Assembly (NCBI RefSeq): GCF_003352915.1
Contig: NZ_CP022314.1
Coordinates: 1,267,295 to 1,331,294 of the forward strand
Source: Arthrobacter sp. PM3
GTDB taxonomy: Bacteria; Actinomycetota; Actinomycetes; Actinomycetales; Micrococcaceae
Direction: 5' to 3'
DNA: 64,000 bases
Position 1 is the first letter of the stretch. Every line of letters starts with the position of its first letter. The translations under genes were made by a program, and so were the position numbers. Positions 47,999 through 55,212 of the stretch are shown piece by piece. The notes beneath the pieces were generated by a model. It ran no database searches and was not told the DNA's origin. It saw only the letters and a list, made by a program, of their open reading frames with translations.

Positions 47999-49278
47999 CA
48001 GCGGGCCATCCCGTCTGTCTGGTCAACTTTTGTCTGATCAGCTTCTGTCTGGTCAGCTTCCGCCTCGTCGGCGAATCCTGCGCTGTATTCCTCGAACCAG
48101 GCCAGCTCTTCGGCCACGAGCGGGTGGGCCTCCACATAGGTGTTGGCGAACGCGGTCCGGATGTCCGGGGTTTCCAGGTCATGGGTGGTCTTGCGGACGT
48201 AGGCGGCGAGTTCGTCGCCGTCGGCCCGGACCTGGTCGAAGAAGGCGTCGTCGGCAAGGCCTTCGGCCCGGAGGTACTTCTCGAGCCGGTCCAGCGGGTC
48301 CTTGGCCCGCCACACGCCCTCTTCCTCGGAACCGCGGTACTTGGTGGGGTCATCGGCCGTGGTGTGCGCCCCGACCCGGTAGGTGAACGCCTCGATGAGC
48401 ACGGGGCCGTGGCCCTCGCGGGCCCGCTCCAGCGCCCACTCCGTGACGGCGTGGACCGCGATCACGTCGTTGCCGTCCACCCGGATGCCGGGGAAGCCGT
48501 ACCCCTTGGCGCGATTGGCGAGCGGGATGCGGGTCTGCACCGAGGTGGGGACGGAGATCGCCCAGTGGTTGTTCTGGCAGAAGAAGACCACGGGGGCCCG
48601 GTAGGACGAGGCAAACACCATGGATTCGTGGACGTCGCCCTCGGAGCTGGCGCCGTCGCCGAAGTACACCATGACGGCGGCCTTGGGCTCGGCGGCCTGT
48701 CCCGCCTCGCCGCTGCCAACGGCGGTGGCGGCCGCCAGCTTCTGGTCCCGCTGGATGCCCATGGCGTAGCCGACGGCGTGCGGGGTCTGGGCGGCCAGGA
48801 CCAGCGTGTAGAGGTGGAAGTTCGTGTCCTTGGGGTTCCAGCCGCCGTTGGAGACGCCGCGGAACTGGCGCAGGAGTTCGGCCAGGTCCACGTTGCGTGT
48901 CAGGGCCACGCCGTGTTCGCGGTAGGTGGGGAAGATGTAGTCCTGCGGCTGGCTGGCCCGGCCGGAACCGATCTGGGCGGCCTCCTGCCCGGTAAGCGGA
49001 ACCCACAGGGCCAGCTGGCCCTGCCGCTGCAGCGCGGTCGCCTCGACATCGAAGCGGCGGATCTTCGACATGTCGGCATAGAAGCCGCGCAGGGTGCCGG
49101 GGTCCAGCCTCTCGGCGTACTTCGAGAACACCGGGTCCGAGCCCAGGGTGCCGTCGGGTCCCAGCAGTTGCACCATCGGCTCGGCCGGGGCACCCAGTCG
49201 GGCCTCGGCTTCCGCCTCAAGCTGGTCATCCAAGTCGGTTCCGTCGAACTCGGTAGCGGGCAGATGTGTGGCGCCCAT
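47998..49278 (-). CDS. bkdA: Branched-chain 2-oxoacid dehydrogenase E1 alpha subunit
   Basis: The 426-residue protein has the thiamine diphosphate motif VMVYFGDGASSEGDVHESM...NNHWAISVP, the GSGRASQPQDYIFPTYREHG active-site loop, and EAFTYRVGAHTTADDPTKYR with the phosphorylation-loop-like region. It decarboxylates branched-chain 2-oxoacids with bkdB. ATG 49276-49278 has AAGGAG 8 bp before it. The C terminus ends in a repeat ADQTE-ADQTK-VDQTD encoded by three 15-bp units (48016-48060), which may be a local expansion. A long inverted repeat lies 46 bp upstream. Confidence 0.94.
   Translation of the reverse strand: MGATHLPATEFDGTDLDDQLEAEAEARLGAPAEPMVQLLGPDGTLGSDPVFSKYAERLDPGTLRGFYADMSKIRRFDVEATALQRQGQLALWVPLTGQEAAQIGSGRASQPQDYIFPTYREHGVALTRNVDLAELLRQFRGVSNGGWNPKDTNFHLYTLVLAAQTPHAVGYAMGIQRDQKLAAATAVGSGEAGQAAEPKAAVMVYFGDGASSEGDVHESMVFASSYRAPVVFFCQNNHWAISVPTSVQTRIPLANRAKGYGFPGIRVDGNDVIAVHAVTEWALERAREGHGPVLIEAFTYRVGAHTTADDPTKYRGSEEEGVWRAKDPLDRLEKYLRAEGLADDAFFDQVRADGDELAAYVRKTTHDLETPDIRTAFANTYVEAHPLVAEELAWFEEYSAGFADEAEADQTEADQTKVDQTDGMAR
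48016..48060 (-). repeat. Three 15-bp tandem repeats at the 3' end of bkdA
   Basis: Units 48016-48030, 48031-48045 and 48046-48060 each begin TGTCTG(G/A)TCA. On the coding strand they encode three near-identical five-residue blocks (E/K-x-DQT) in the E1 alpha tail. In-frame units of this kind can expand or shrink by slippage. Confidence 0.8.
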
Positions 49279-49323
49279 ACCGTCTCCTTGCTTGCCGCAT
49301 CCGGGTGCGACGCAATCGCTGGG

Positions 49324-49365
49324 ATATATGCCGGATCCGGAATACATTCCGGTTCCGGCATATAT
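49324..49365. promoter_or_regulatory. Long inverted repeat upstream of bkdA, candidate operator
   Basis: ATATATGCCGGATCCGGAA (49324-49342) and TTCCGGTTCCGGCATATAT (49347-49365) are reverse complements at 18 of 19 positions with a 4-bp spacer. The repeat is 45 bp upstream of the bkdA start and 60 bp beyond the hisC stop. It is far longer than most terminators and AT-tipped, fitting an operator for a bkd regulator. A double-hairpin role cannot be excluded. Confidence 0.6.
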
Positions 49366-49425
49366 TTTGGCTTACTCGTCCTTACTTTATCCGCACGGGG
49401 CGGCCTCAGAGCGTCATGTTAAGCG

Positions 49426-50544
49426 CTAGGAACGCCGGGGCGGTTTTGTATAGACCGCACAGAGATCCAGGAAGCGGGTGTTGGCTTCCGTTTCGCCGAT
49501 GCTCACCCGCACGCCCTCGTTGCCGAAGGCACGCACGGACAACGCCCGTTCCGCGGCCAGTGTGGCGAATTCCGCGCTGTTTGCACCCAGGTTGAGCCAG
49601 ACGAAGTTCCCCTGGGCTTCCGGCACGAACCAGCCGAGGTCCCGCAGTCCGGCGGTGACCCGGTCCCGTTCGTCCACCAGGCTTTGTACCCTTTCTACAA
49701 CGTCGCTGAAATGCTCAAGCGACGTGACGGCCGCGGTTTCGGCGATCTGGGACACTGCGAAGGGTGTGGCGGCGACGCGCAGGTGCTGGGTGAGCTCGGG
49801 CCGTGAGACGCTGTAGCCCACGCGGAGCCCGGCAAGGCCGTGGGCTTTCGAGAACGTCCGCAGGACAACGACATTGGGGTACTTGCGGTACATGGCGATG
49901 CCGTCCACGGCGTCCGCGGCGCGCACGAATTCCTGATAGGCCTCATCGATGACCACCACGACGTCGGCGGGAACAGACTTTATGAACCGTTCCGTTTCCG
50001 CGGTGGTCAGGATGGGGCCGGTCGGGTTGTTGGGCGTGCATAGCAGGATCATCCGGGTCCGCGCCGTGACTGCCGCCGCCATGGCGTCGAGGTCGTGGCG
50101 GCCGTCCGCGGTGAGCGGGACCCGGACGCTGTCGGCACCGGCCAGTCCGACGCAGATCGGGTAGGCCTCGAACGAGCGCCAGGCGTAGATGACTTCGTCG
50201 GCCTTGCCGTCGTCGTTCTGGCCGGCAAAGGTTGTCAGCAACTGGTTCAGCGCGCCCAGGCTGCCGGCGCCCGTCACGATGTCCTCGGCGGAAACGTCCA
50301 GGAAGCGGCCGAGGGCTTCACGCAGCTTGCTGCTGAGCGGATCGGGGTAGCGGTTAAAGTCGGTCTGCGCCGCGATCGCCTGCTGCACTGCAGGGATCGG
50401 GGGCAGCGGGTTCTCGTTGGAGGAAAGCTTGTAGCTGACCAGGCCCTCCACCGGTGCCGGCGGTTTTCCGGCCGCGTAGCGGGGGAGCAGGTCTACCACC
50501 GGACGGGGTCTGATGCCCCCGGCCGTGTTCTCTGAAGAAGTCAT
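49426..50544 (-). CDS. Histidinol-phosphate/aromatic aminotransferase (HisC family)
   Basis: The 372-residue protein is a fold-type I PLP enzyme. Motifs are YKLSSNENPLPPIPAVQQAI at the start, RYPDP, LCTPNNPTGPILT, VVIDEAYQEFVRA and the PLP lysine segment RTFSKAHGLAGLRVGY (Lys near residue 230). The S-x-N-E-N-P and PNNPTG forms are HisC-like. In actinobacteria this branch often acts as aromatic-acid aminotransferase (Pat) as well as HisC; the his operon is not here, so a broad aromatic role is possible. The start is ATG 50542-50544. bkdA follows after the inverted repeat. Confidence 0.9.
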   Translation of the reverse strand: MTSSENTAGGIRPRPVVDLLPRYAAGKPPAPVEGLVSYKLSSNENPLPPIPAVQQAIAAQTDFNRYPDPLSSKLREALGRFLDVSAEDIVTGAGSLGALNQLLTTFAGQNDDGKADEVIYAWRSFEAYPICVGLAGADSVRVPLTADGRHDLDAMAAAVTARTRMILLCTPNNPTGPILTTAETERFIKSVPADVVVVIDEAYQEFVRAADAVDGIAMYRKYPNVVVLRTFSKAHGLAGLRVGYSVSRPELTQHLRVAATPFAVSQIAETAAVTSLEHFSDVVERVQSLVDERDRVTAGLRDLGWFVPEAQGNFVWLNLGANSAEFATLAAERALSVRAFGNEGVRVSIGETEANTRFLDLCAVYTKPPRRS

Positions 50545-50638
50545 GCCACCAAGCCTACTTCGGGTCGCCGCCGCGTCAGCCGGGGTATAGGGGGACATGG
50601 CCCTGCCGCTGCCGCCTGCCGTGTGACAGCATGGGGCC

Positions 50639-51025
50639 ATGCGCTCATTCATTGTTCGAGTCATCATCAACGGGCTGGCCCTGGCAATCGCATGCTGGAT
50701 CCTCACCGGGCTGGATATTTCCACCACGGGCGACGGCACGCTCAGCACCATTCTGGGCTACCTGTTCATCGGCCTGATCTTTGGCCTGGTCAATGCCTTC
50801 ATCAAGCCGATCGTGAGCCTCCTGTCCCTGCCCATCACCATCCTCACCCTGGGCCTGTTCACGGTGGTTATCAACGCCGGAATGCTCTACCTGACGTCCT
50901 GGATCAGCAGCTACACGACCGTGCATTTCACCATCGACTCGTTCTTCTGGACCGCGGTGTTCGCCGCCATCATTATCAGCCTGGTGTCCCTCGTGGCCAG
51001 CTTCCTTCCCGCACTCGACCGCTAG
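50639..51025 (+). CDS. Phage holin family 4 / Mycobacterial 4TM-type membrane protein
   Basis: The 128-residue protein has four membrane segments and matches the PF04020 family (formerly mycobacterial 4TM): VRVIINGLALAIACWILTGL, LFIGLIFGLVNAFIKPIVSL with the conserved N-A-x-x-K-P, and LPITILTLGLFTVVINAGML. The function of this family is not known; the phage holin name is by similarity only. The ATG at 50639 is the first codon of the gene. Its last 50 bp overlap the convergent hydrolase gene. Confidence 0.88.
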   Translation: MRSFIVRVIINGLALAIACWILTGLDISTTGDGTLSTILGYLFIGLIFGLVNAFIKPIVSLLSLPITILTLGLFTVVINAGMLYLTSWISSYTTVHFTIDSFFWTAVFAAIIISLVSLVASFLPALDR

Positions 51026-52406
51026 GACGCGCCGGCCCGTGGTCCGGCTCCCGGCCCGGCCGCGGCTCACGCCGGAGCGAGAACCGGGTGACCGTCGCCG
51101 CCCCGCCGGTTCCCACCACGGCGGCCAGCGCCGCCGTCGAATCCCGCAGTGTGGCGTCCGGGCTCGCCGCGACCAGCGCCGCGCCGTCGGCGTAGTTTGC
51201 CAGCCGGTGTCCCGGGCCCAGTCCGAAGTCCTGCGGCGCCGGCAGGGCCAGCGGGTTGGTCAGCGTCACGGTCACCCGGTCCCTGGTATCCGCGTTGGCT
51301 GCGCCGTCCGCCCCGGGCACCCAGTCCTGCTCGTGTTCCAGGTGCAGGCTGCGGACCCCCTGCTCCGGGGTGATGCCTCCCACCGGCGATCCCGCCGTCA
51401 GGACAAACTCGAGGTCGTACGGGGCCAGGACGGCCCGGTCCCGGCTGAGGTTCATCGCATGGATGCCGCCTTGGCTGTAACCCACGGCCACGAGCTGATC
51501 GCCGGCACTGGCTCCGGCCTGCCGCAGGGCCTCCCGGATCGCCGCGGAGGTGGCCGACGAGTCGTAGCCCAGGGCCTCGGCGACGCCGGCAGGGTCGAAT
51601 GGATTCGTGCCGTCCGGCGGGCCGTCCAGCTGGGTCCCCGGAATGATCACCACCCATGCCGGCCGGCGTGCGCCCTCGACCTCGATGACTTCGATCCGGC
51701 CGCCCTGCGCCCCAACGTCCCCGGCGCGCCGCAGCAGGCCGGCCGGCGAGAGGTCGACGTCGGCGGAAATCGTCTCCCGGTCCACGATCTTCACGGGCCG
51801 GGGCTTGAGGAACGCCAGCCCCGGCGCCTCGGTGGCGTCCCTGACCAGGCGGCGCACGTCAGCGGGCCCGTTCAGGGCACCGAGCACCGCGGCCAGGGGC
51901 GCGGGCACGCCCAGCAGCGCGGTGAGGTGTCCCGGCATCCCGGCGATCCAGCCCTCCACGGCGCCCCGCACGCCGGGAAGGGCGAACGGCTCCGGCGCCG
52001 CCCCGTACCCGGCGCCCTGGAAGCCGAGCCGCATGAGCAAAGCGTTCCGGGCCTCGGCGTACTCGTACTCCCGGTGGCTGGCGCGGACGTCGTCGCCGAT
52101 GCGCTGCAGCTGCGCGCGGACACGGCCGACATCGCGGCCGGCTTCCCCCACTGCGATGATCGCGTTGCTGCCGCTGGCATAGGAGTCGGACTGGAACGGC
52201 CCGAGGGCGTGTTTGACGGCGTCGGCCTCCACTTCCACAGCCTGCAGCTCCCGGACCAGCCCGTCCAGGGCCGTGGCGCCGGCCAGCAGCTCCTCGAACT
52301 GGAAGCGGATGCCGCCGATCCCGCCCCGGATGCGCAGGCTGCCGTCAGGCGGCGGCGCGGAGACCCGGGGCGCGCCGCCGGCGTCTGGCGGGGTCGCCTC
52401 GGCCAT
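50976..52406 (-). CDS. Alpha/beta hydrolase with N-terminal WXG-like helical domain
   Basis: The 476-residue protein has a helical N-terminal domain (about 25-130, LAGATALDGLVRELQAVEVE, RDVGRVRAQLQRIGDDVRA) of ESX-substrate style, a short amphipathic region, and an alpha/beta hydrolase domain (about 200-440) with the nucleophile elbow VAVGYSQGGIHAM (Ser near residue 300) and a C-terminal His segment (GPGHRLANY). It begins at ATG 52404-52406, sharing TGATG with the upstream WXG-like gene, so the two are coupled. A secreted or surface lipase/esterase role is plausible. It overlaps the holin-like gene by 50 bp. Confidence 0.8.
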   Translation of the reverse strand: MAEATPPDAGGAPRVSAPPPDGSLRIRGGIGGIRFQFEELLAGATALDGLVRELQAVEVEADAVKHALGPFQSDSYASGSNAIIAVGEAGRDVGRVRAQLQRIGDDVRASHREYEYAEARNALLMRLGFQGAGYGAAPEPFALPGVRGAVEGWIAGMPGHLTALLGVPAPLAAVLGALNGPADVRRLVRDATEAPGLAFLKPRPVKIVDRETISADVDLSPAGLLRRAGDVGAQGGRIEVIEVEGARRPAWVVIIPGTQLDGPPDGTNPFDPAGVAEALGYDSSATSAAIREALRQAGASAGDQLVAVGYSQGGIHAMNLSRDRAVLAPYDLEFVLTAGSPVGGITPEQGVRSLHLEHEQDWVPGADGAANADTRDRVTVTLTNPLALPAPQDFGLGPGHRLANYADGAALVAASPDATLRDSTAALAAVVGTGGAATVTRFSLRREPRPGREPDHGPARPSGRVREGSWPRGTPG

Positions 52407-52780
52407 CAGGGGCCGGCCCTGCCCGCGGACAGTGCCACGTTGCAGGCGTGCCGCTGCACCACGGCCGCGGCTTCCAGCAGGGCGTCCCGGCTCCGGCGCA
52501 GCGACGCGGCCTGCAGGGACACGGTCACCCGGTAGGCGCGTCCGGCGGGCGACTGCCAGCCCTGCAGTTCAAGCCGGGCCAGGCCGGCGAGCACGGCGTC
52601 GGCCGCATCCGCGCACCGCGCCACGCGGGCGGCGAGCTGCTCCACGTCGGAACTGCGGGATGCGCACGCCTGGGCGTCGGCAGCCCGCACACCGGGGGCG
52701 GCCGCGTCCCCGGCCGGCATCCGGCTGGTCGTTTGCCCGGTCGTTTGGCTGGTCGTTGGGCTGGTGGTTTGGCTGGTCAT
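52406..52780 (-). CDS. WXG100-like small secreted-type protein
   Basis: The 124-residue protein begins with a low-complexity Thr/Ser/Gln tail built from repeats of TTSQ (encoded by 12-bp units at 52725-52780). Two helices flank a central turn LQGWQSPAGRAYRV, which resembles the W-x-G turn of ESX/WXG100 proteins, with preceding VEQLAARVARCADAAD and following LRRSRDALLEAAAVV helices. Its TGA overlaps the ATG of the hydrolase gene. WXG100 proteins are exported by type VII secretion as dimers; no type VII machinery is visible here. The start at ATG 52778-52780 is preferred, with alternative GTG upstream. Confidence 0.7.
   Translation of the reverse strand: MTSQTTSPTTSQTTGQTTSRMPAGDAAAPGVRAADAQACASRSSDVEQLAARVARCADAADAVLAGLARLELQGWQSPAGRAYRVTVSLQAASLRRSRDALLEAAAVVQRHACNVALSAGRAGP
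52725..52780 (-). repeat. 12-bp tandem repeats at the start of the WXG-like gene
   Basis: Five imperfect copies of a 12-bp unit (CTGGTCGTTTGG type) lie in frame and encode T-T-S-(Q/P) blocks at the N terminus. Because 12 bp is a multiple of three, copy changes keep the frame. The repeats also cover the translation start region. Confidence 0.8.
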
Positions 52781-52965
52781 TGCGCTGCTCACGAAACCGA
52801 CGCTAACGGCCGGTCCGGAGCGGCTGAAGACGGGGGTCCTGCTATGTGGACAACACCCTGCACGGGAGCGGCCCCGGGCACCCGCAGGACCCCGCACTTT
52901 CATGGGAAGTGTCATACGGGCAGGTGCGCTTAAGGGCCGGCGGCACTTCGTGAAAGAATCGGACC

Positions 52966-54408
52966 ATGCCTGAAACTGCCGCCACAGCTGATACCCGCAC
53001 GCCGTCCGGACGCCTGGCCCTCGCCGCGTCCGACCACCAGATCGCGCTCGGCCCGCTGGACGGCCGCTACCAGTCCGCCGTCGCTCCACTGGTGGACTAC
53101 CTGTCCGAGGCCGCCCTGAACCGGGACCGCGTCGCTGTGGAGGTCGAGTGGCTCATCCACCTGACCGGCAACAGCGTGCTCCCCGGCGCCGGTCCGCTCA
53201 GCGCGGCACAGCAGGAGCAGCTGCGCGCGATCGTCACGGAGTTCGACGCCGCGTCCGTCGCCGAACTGGCCGAGATCGAGGCCGTCACGGTGCACGACGT
53301 CAAGGCCGTGGAGTACTACATCGGCCGCCGCCTGCCCGGCATCGGGATCGAGCACCTGACCGCCCTCGTGCACTTCGGCTGCACCTCGGAGGACATCAAC
53401 AACCTCTCCTACGCCCTCGGCGTCAAGGGCGCCGTGGAGGATGTGTGGCTGCCCGCGGCCCGCGCCCTCGTCGCGCAGATCAGCGCCATGGCCGAGGACA
53501 ACCGTGCAGTGCCGATGCTCTCCCGCACGCACGGCCAGCCGGCCACCCCCACCACGCTGGGCAAGGAACTGGCGGTCATCGCGCACCGCCTGAACCGCCA
53601 ACTGGACCGGATTGCCCGGACCGAATACCTCGGCAAGATCAACGGCGCCACCGGCACGTACGCCGCCCACGTCGCCTCCGTCCCGGGCGCCGACTGGGAG
53701 GCCGTTGCCAAGGGCTTCGTCGAAGGCCTCGGCCTGACCTGGAACCCGCTGACCACCCAGATCGAAAGCCACGACTGGCAGGCCGAACTGTATGCCGACG
53801 TCGCGCGCTTCAACCGCATCCTGCACAACGTCTGCACCGACATCTGGAGCTACATCTCGATCGGCTACTTCGTGCAGATCCCGGTCGCCGGCGCCACCGG
53901 CTCCTCCACCATGCCGCACAAGGTCAATCCGATCCGCTTCGAAAACGCCGAGGCCAACCTCGAGATCTCCTCCGGGCTGCTGGACGTGCTCGGCTCCACC
54001 CTGGTCACCTCCCGCTGGCAGCGCGACCTCACCGACTCCTCCTCCCAGCGCAACATCGGGGTGGCGTTCGGTCACTCGCTGCTCGCCATCTCCAACGTCG
54101 CCAAGGGCCTGGAGCGGCTCAAGGTTGCCGAGGACGTCCTGGCCGCGGACCTGGACACCAACTGGGAAGTCCTGGGCGAGGCCATCCAGATGGTCATGCG
54201 GGCCGAGGCGATCGCCGGCGTGGAGGGCATGGAGAACCCGTACGAGCGGCTCAAGGACCTGACCCGCGGACACCGTGTGGACGCCGCCCGGATGCAGGAG
54301 TTCGTCCAGGGCCTGGGCCTGTCCGCCGACGCCGAAGCCCGGCTCCTGGCGCTGACCCCCGGCCGCTACACCGGCATCGCGGACAAGCTGGTGGACCACC
54401 TGAAGTGA
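52966..54408 (+). CDS. purB: Adenylosuccinate lyase
   Basis: The 480-residue enzyme catalyses two steps of purine synthesis: SAICAR to AICAR and adenylosuccinate to AMP. Superfamily motifs are LVHFGCTSEDINNLSYAL, PMLSRTHGQPATPTTLGKEL, and the signature GATGSSTMPHKVNPIRFENAE near residue 310. The S-S-T-M-P-H-K form is the purB signature. ATG 52966 starts the gene; a purine-poor leader gives little support but there is no nearer alternative. The stop overlaps the next gene by 4 bp (GTGA). Confidence 0.95.
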   Translation: MPETAATADTRTPSGRLALAASDHQIALGPLDGRYQSAVAPLVDYLSEAALNRDRVAVEVEWLIHLTGNSVLPGAGPLSAAQQEQLRAIVTEFDAASVAELAEIEAVTVHDVKAVEYYIGRRLPGIGIEHLTALVHFGCTSEDINNLSYALGVKGAVEDVWLPAARALVAQISAMAEDNRAVPMLSRTHGQPATPTTLGKELAVIAHRLNRQLDRIARTEYLGKINGATGTYAAHVASVPGADWEAVAKGFVEGLGLTWNPLTTQIESHDWQAELYADVARFNRILHNVCTDIWSYISIGYFVQIPVAGATGSSTMPHKVNPIRFENAEANLEISSGLLDVLGSTLVTSRWQRDLTDSSSQRNIGVAFGHSLLAISNVAKGLERLKVAEDVLAADLDTNWEVLGEAIQMVMRAEAIAGVEGMENPYERLKDLTRGHRVDAARMQEFVQGLGLSADAEARLLALTPGRYTGIADKLVDHLK

Positions 54409-55073
54409 GGCTCCTGCTCATTCGCCACGGCCAGACGCCCGGGAACGTCCTCGGGCAGCTGGACACTGCCCACCCCGGCCCCGGGCTGACGGAGCTCGGC
54501 GAGCGGCAGGCCGCCGCGATGGCGGAATCACTGGCGAACGAGCGGATCGGCCTGCTGTACGCGTCCACCCTGGTCCGCACCCAGATCACGGCCCGGCCGC
54601 TGGCCGCCATGCGCGGCCTCGACGTCGAAGTCCTGGCCGGCCTGCGCGAAATCGAGGCAGGCGCGCTGGAGAAACTCACCGACCACGAATCGCATGCGCG
54701 CTACTTCGGGACGGTGGCCGCATGGACCGCGGGGGACCTGGACCGCCGGATGCCGGCCGGGCCCAGCGGCCACGACTTCTTCGACCGCTTCGACGCCTCG
54801 ATTGACCGGATTGCCGCGGCGTCGGACGCCGCCGGCTCCGGCACGGTGGCCGTCGTGAGCCACGGCGCCGCCATCAGGGTCTGGGCGGGGCGGCGGGCCG
54901 TCAATGTGGGCCCGGAATTCGCCATCCGCCACGTGCTCGCCAACACCGGCATCGTGGCGCTGGAGGGCGATCCCGATGCCGGCTGGCAGCTGTTCCACTG
55001 GGATGAAAGCCCCATCGGCGGCCTGGCCCTGGCCGACCCGACGGCGGAGGATCCCACCGGCCGTCCCATGTAG
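54405..55073 (+). CDS. Histidine phosphatase superfamily protein (phosphoglycerate-mutase-like)
   Basis: The 222-residue protein has the histidine-phosphatase signature LLLIRHGQTPGNVLG at the N terminus (nucleophile His in R-H-G), LYASTLVRTQITARPL, the GLREIEAGALEKL Glu segment and VVSHGAAIRVW as the second His. It acts on a phosphorylated small molecule or protein; cofactor-dependent mutase activity is unlikely at this length. The GTG at 54405 overlaps the purB stop in GTGA, so it is coupled to purB. A link to nucleotide metabolism is possible but not proven. Confidence 0.87.
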   Translation: MRLLLIRHGQTPGNVLGQLDTAHPGPGLTELGERQAAAMAESLANERIGLLYASTLVRTQITARPLAAMRGLDVEVLAGLREIEAGALEKLTDHESHARYFGTVAAWTAGDLDRRMPAGPSGHDFFDRFDASIDRIAAASDAAGSGTVAVVSHGAAIRVWAGRRAVNVGPEFAIRHVLANTGIVALEGDPDAGWQLFHWDESPIGGLALADPTAEDPTGRPM

Positions 55074-55212
55074 CGGCCCGTTTCCCTGCCGGGCCCCACG
55101 GCCGGGCAGGGCTGGACGGCTCCCCCGAACGCGGCGATGATGAAAGCAGGCTTGGGGACAGGACGGTCGGCCGCGGCCTGCGGCCGATCCCGCGCAGTGG
55201 AGGCGCAGGGGC

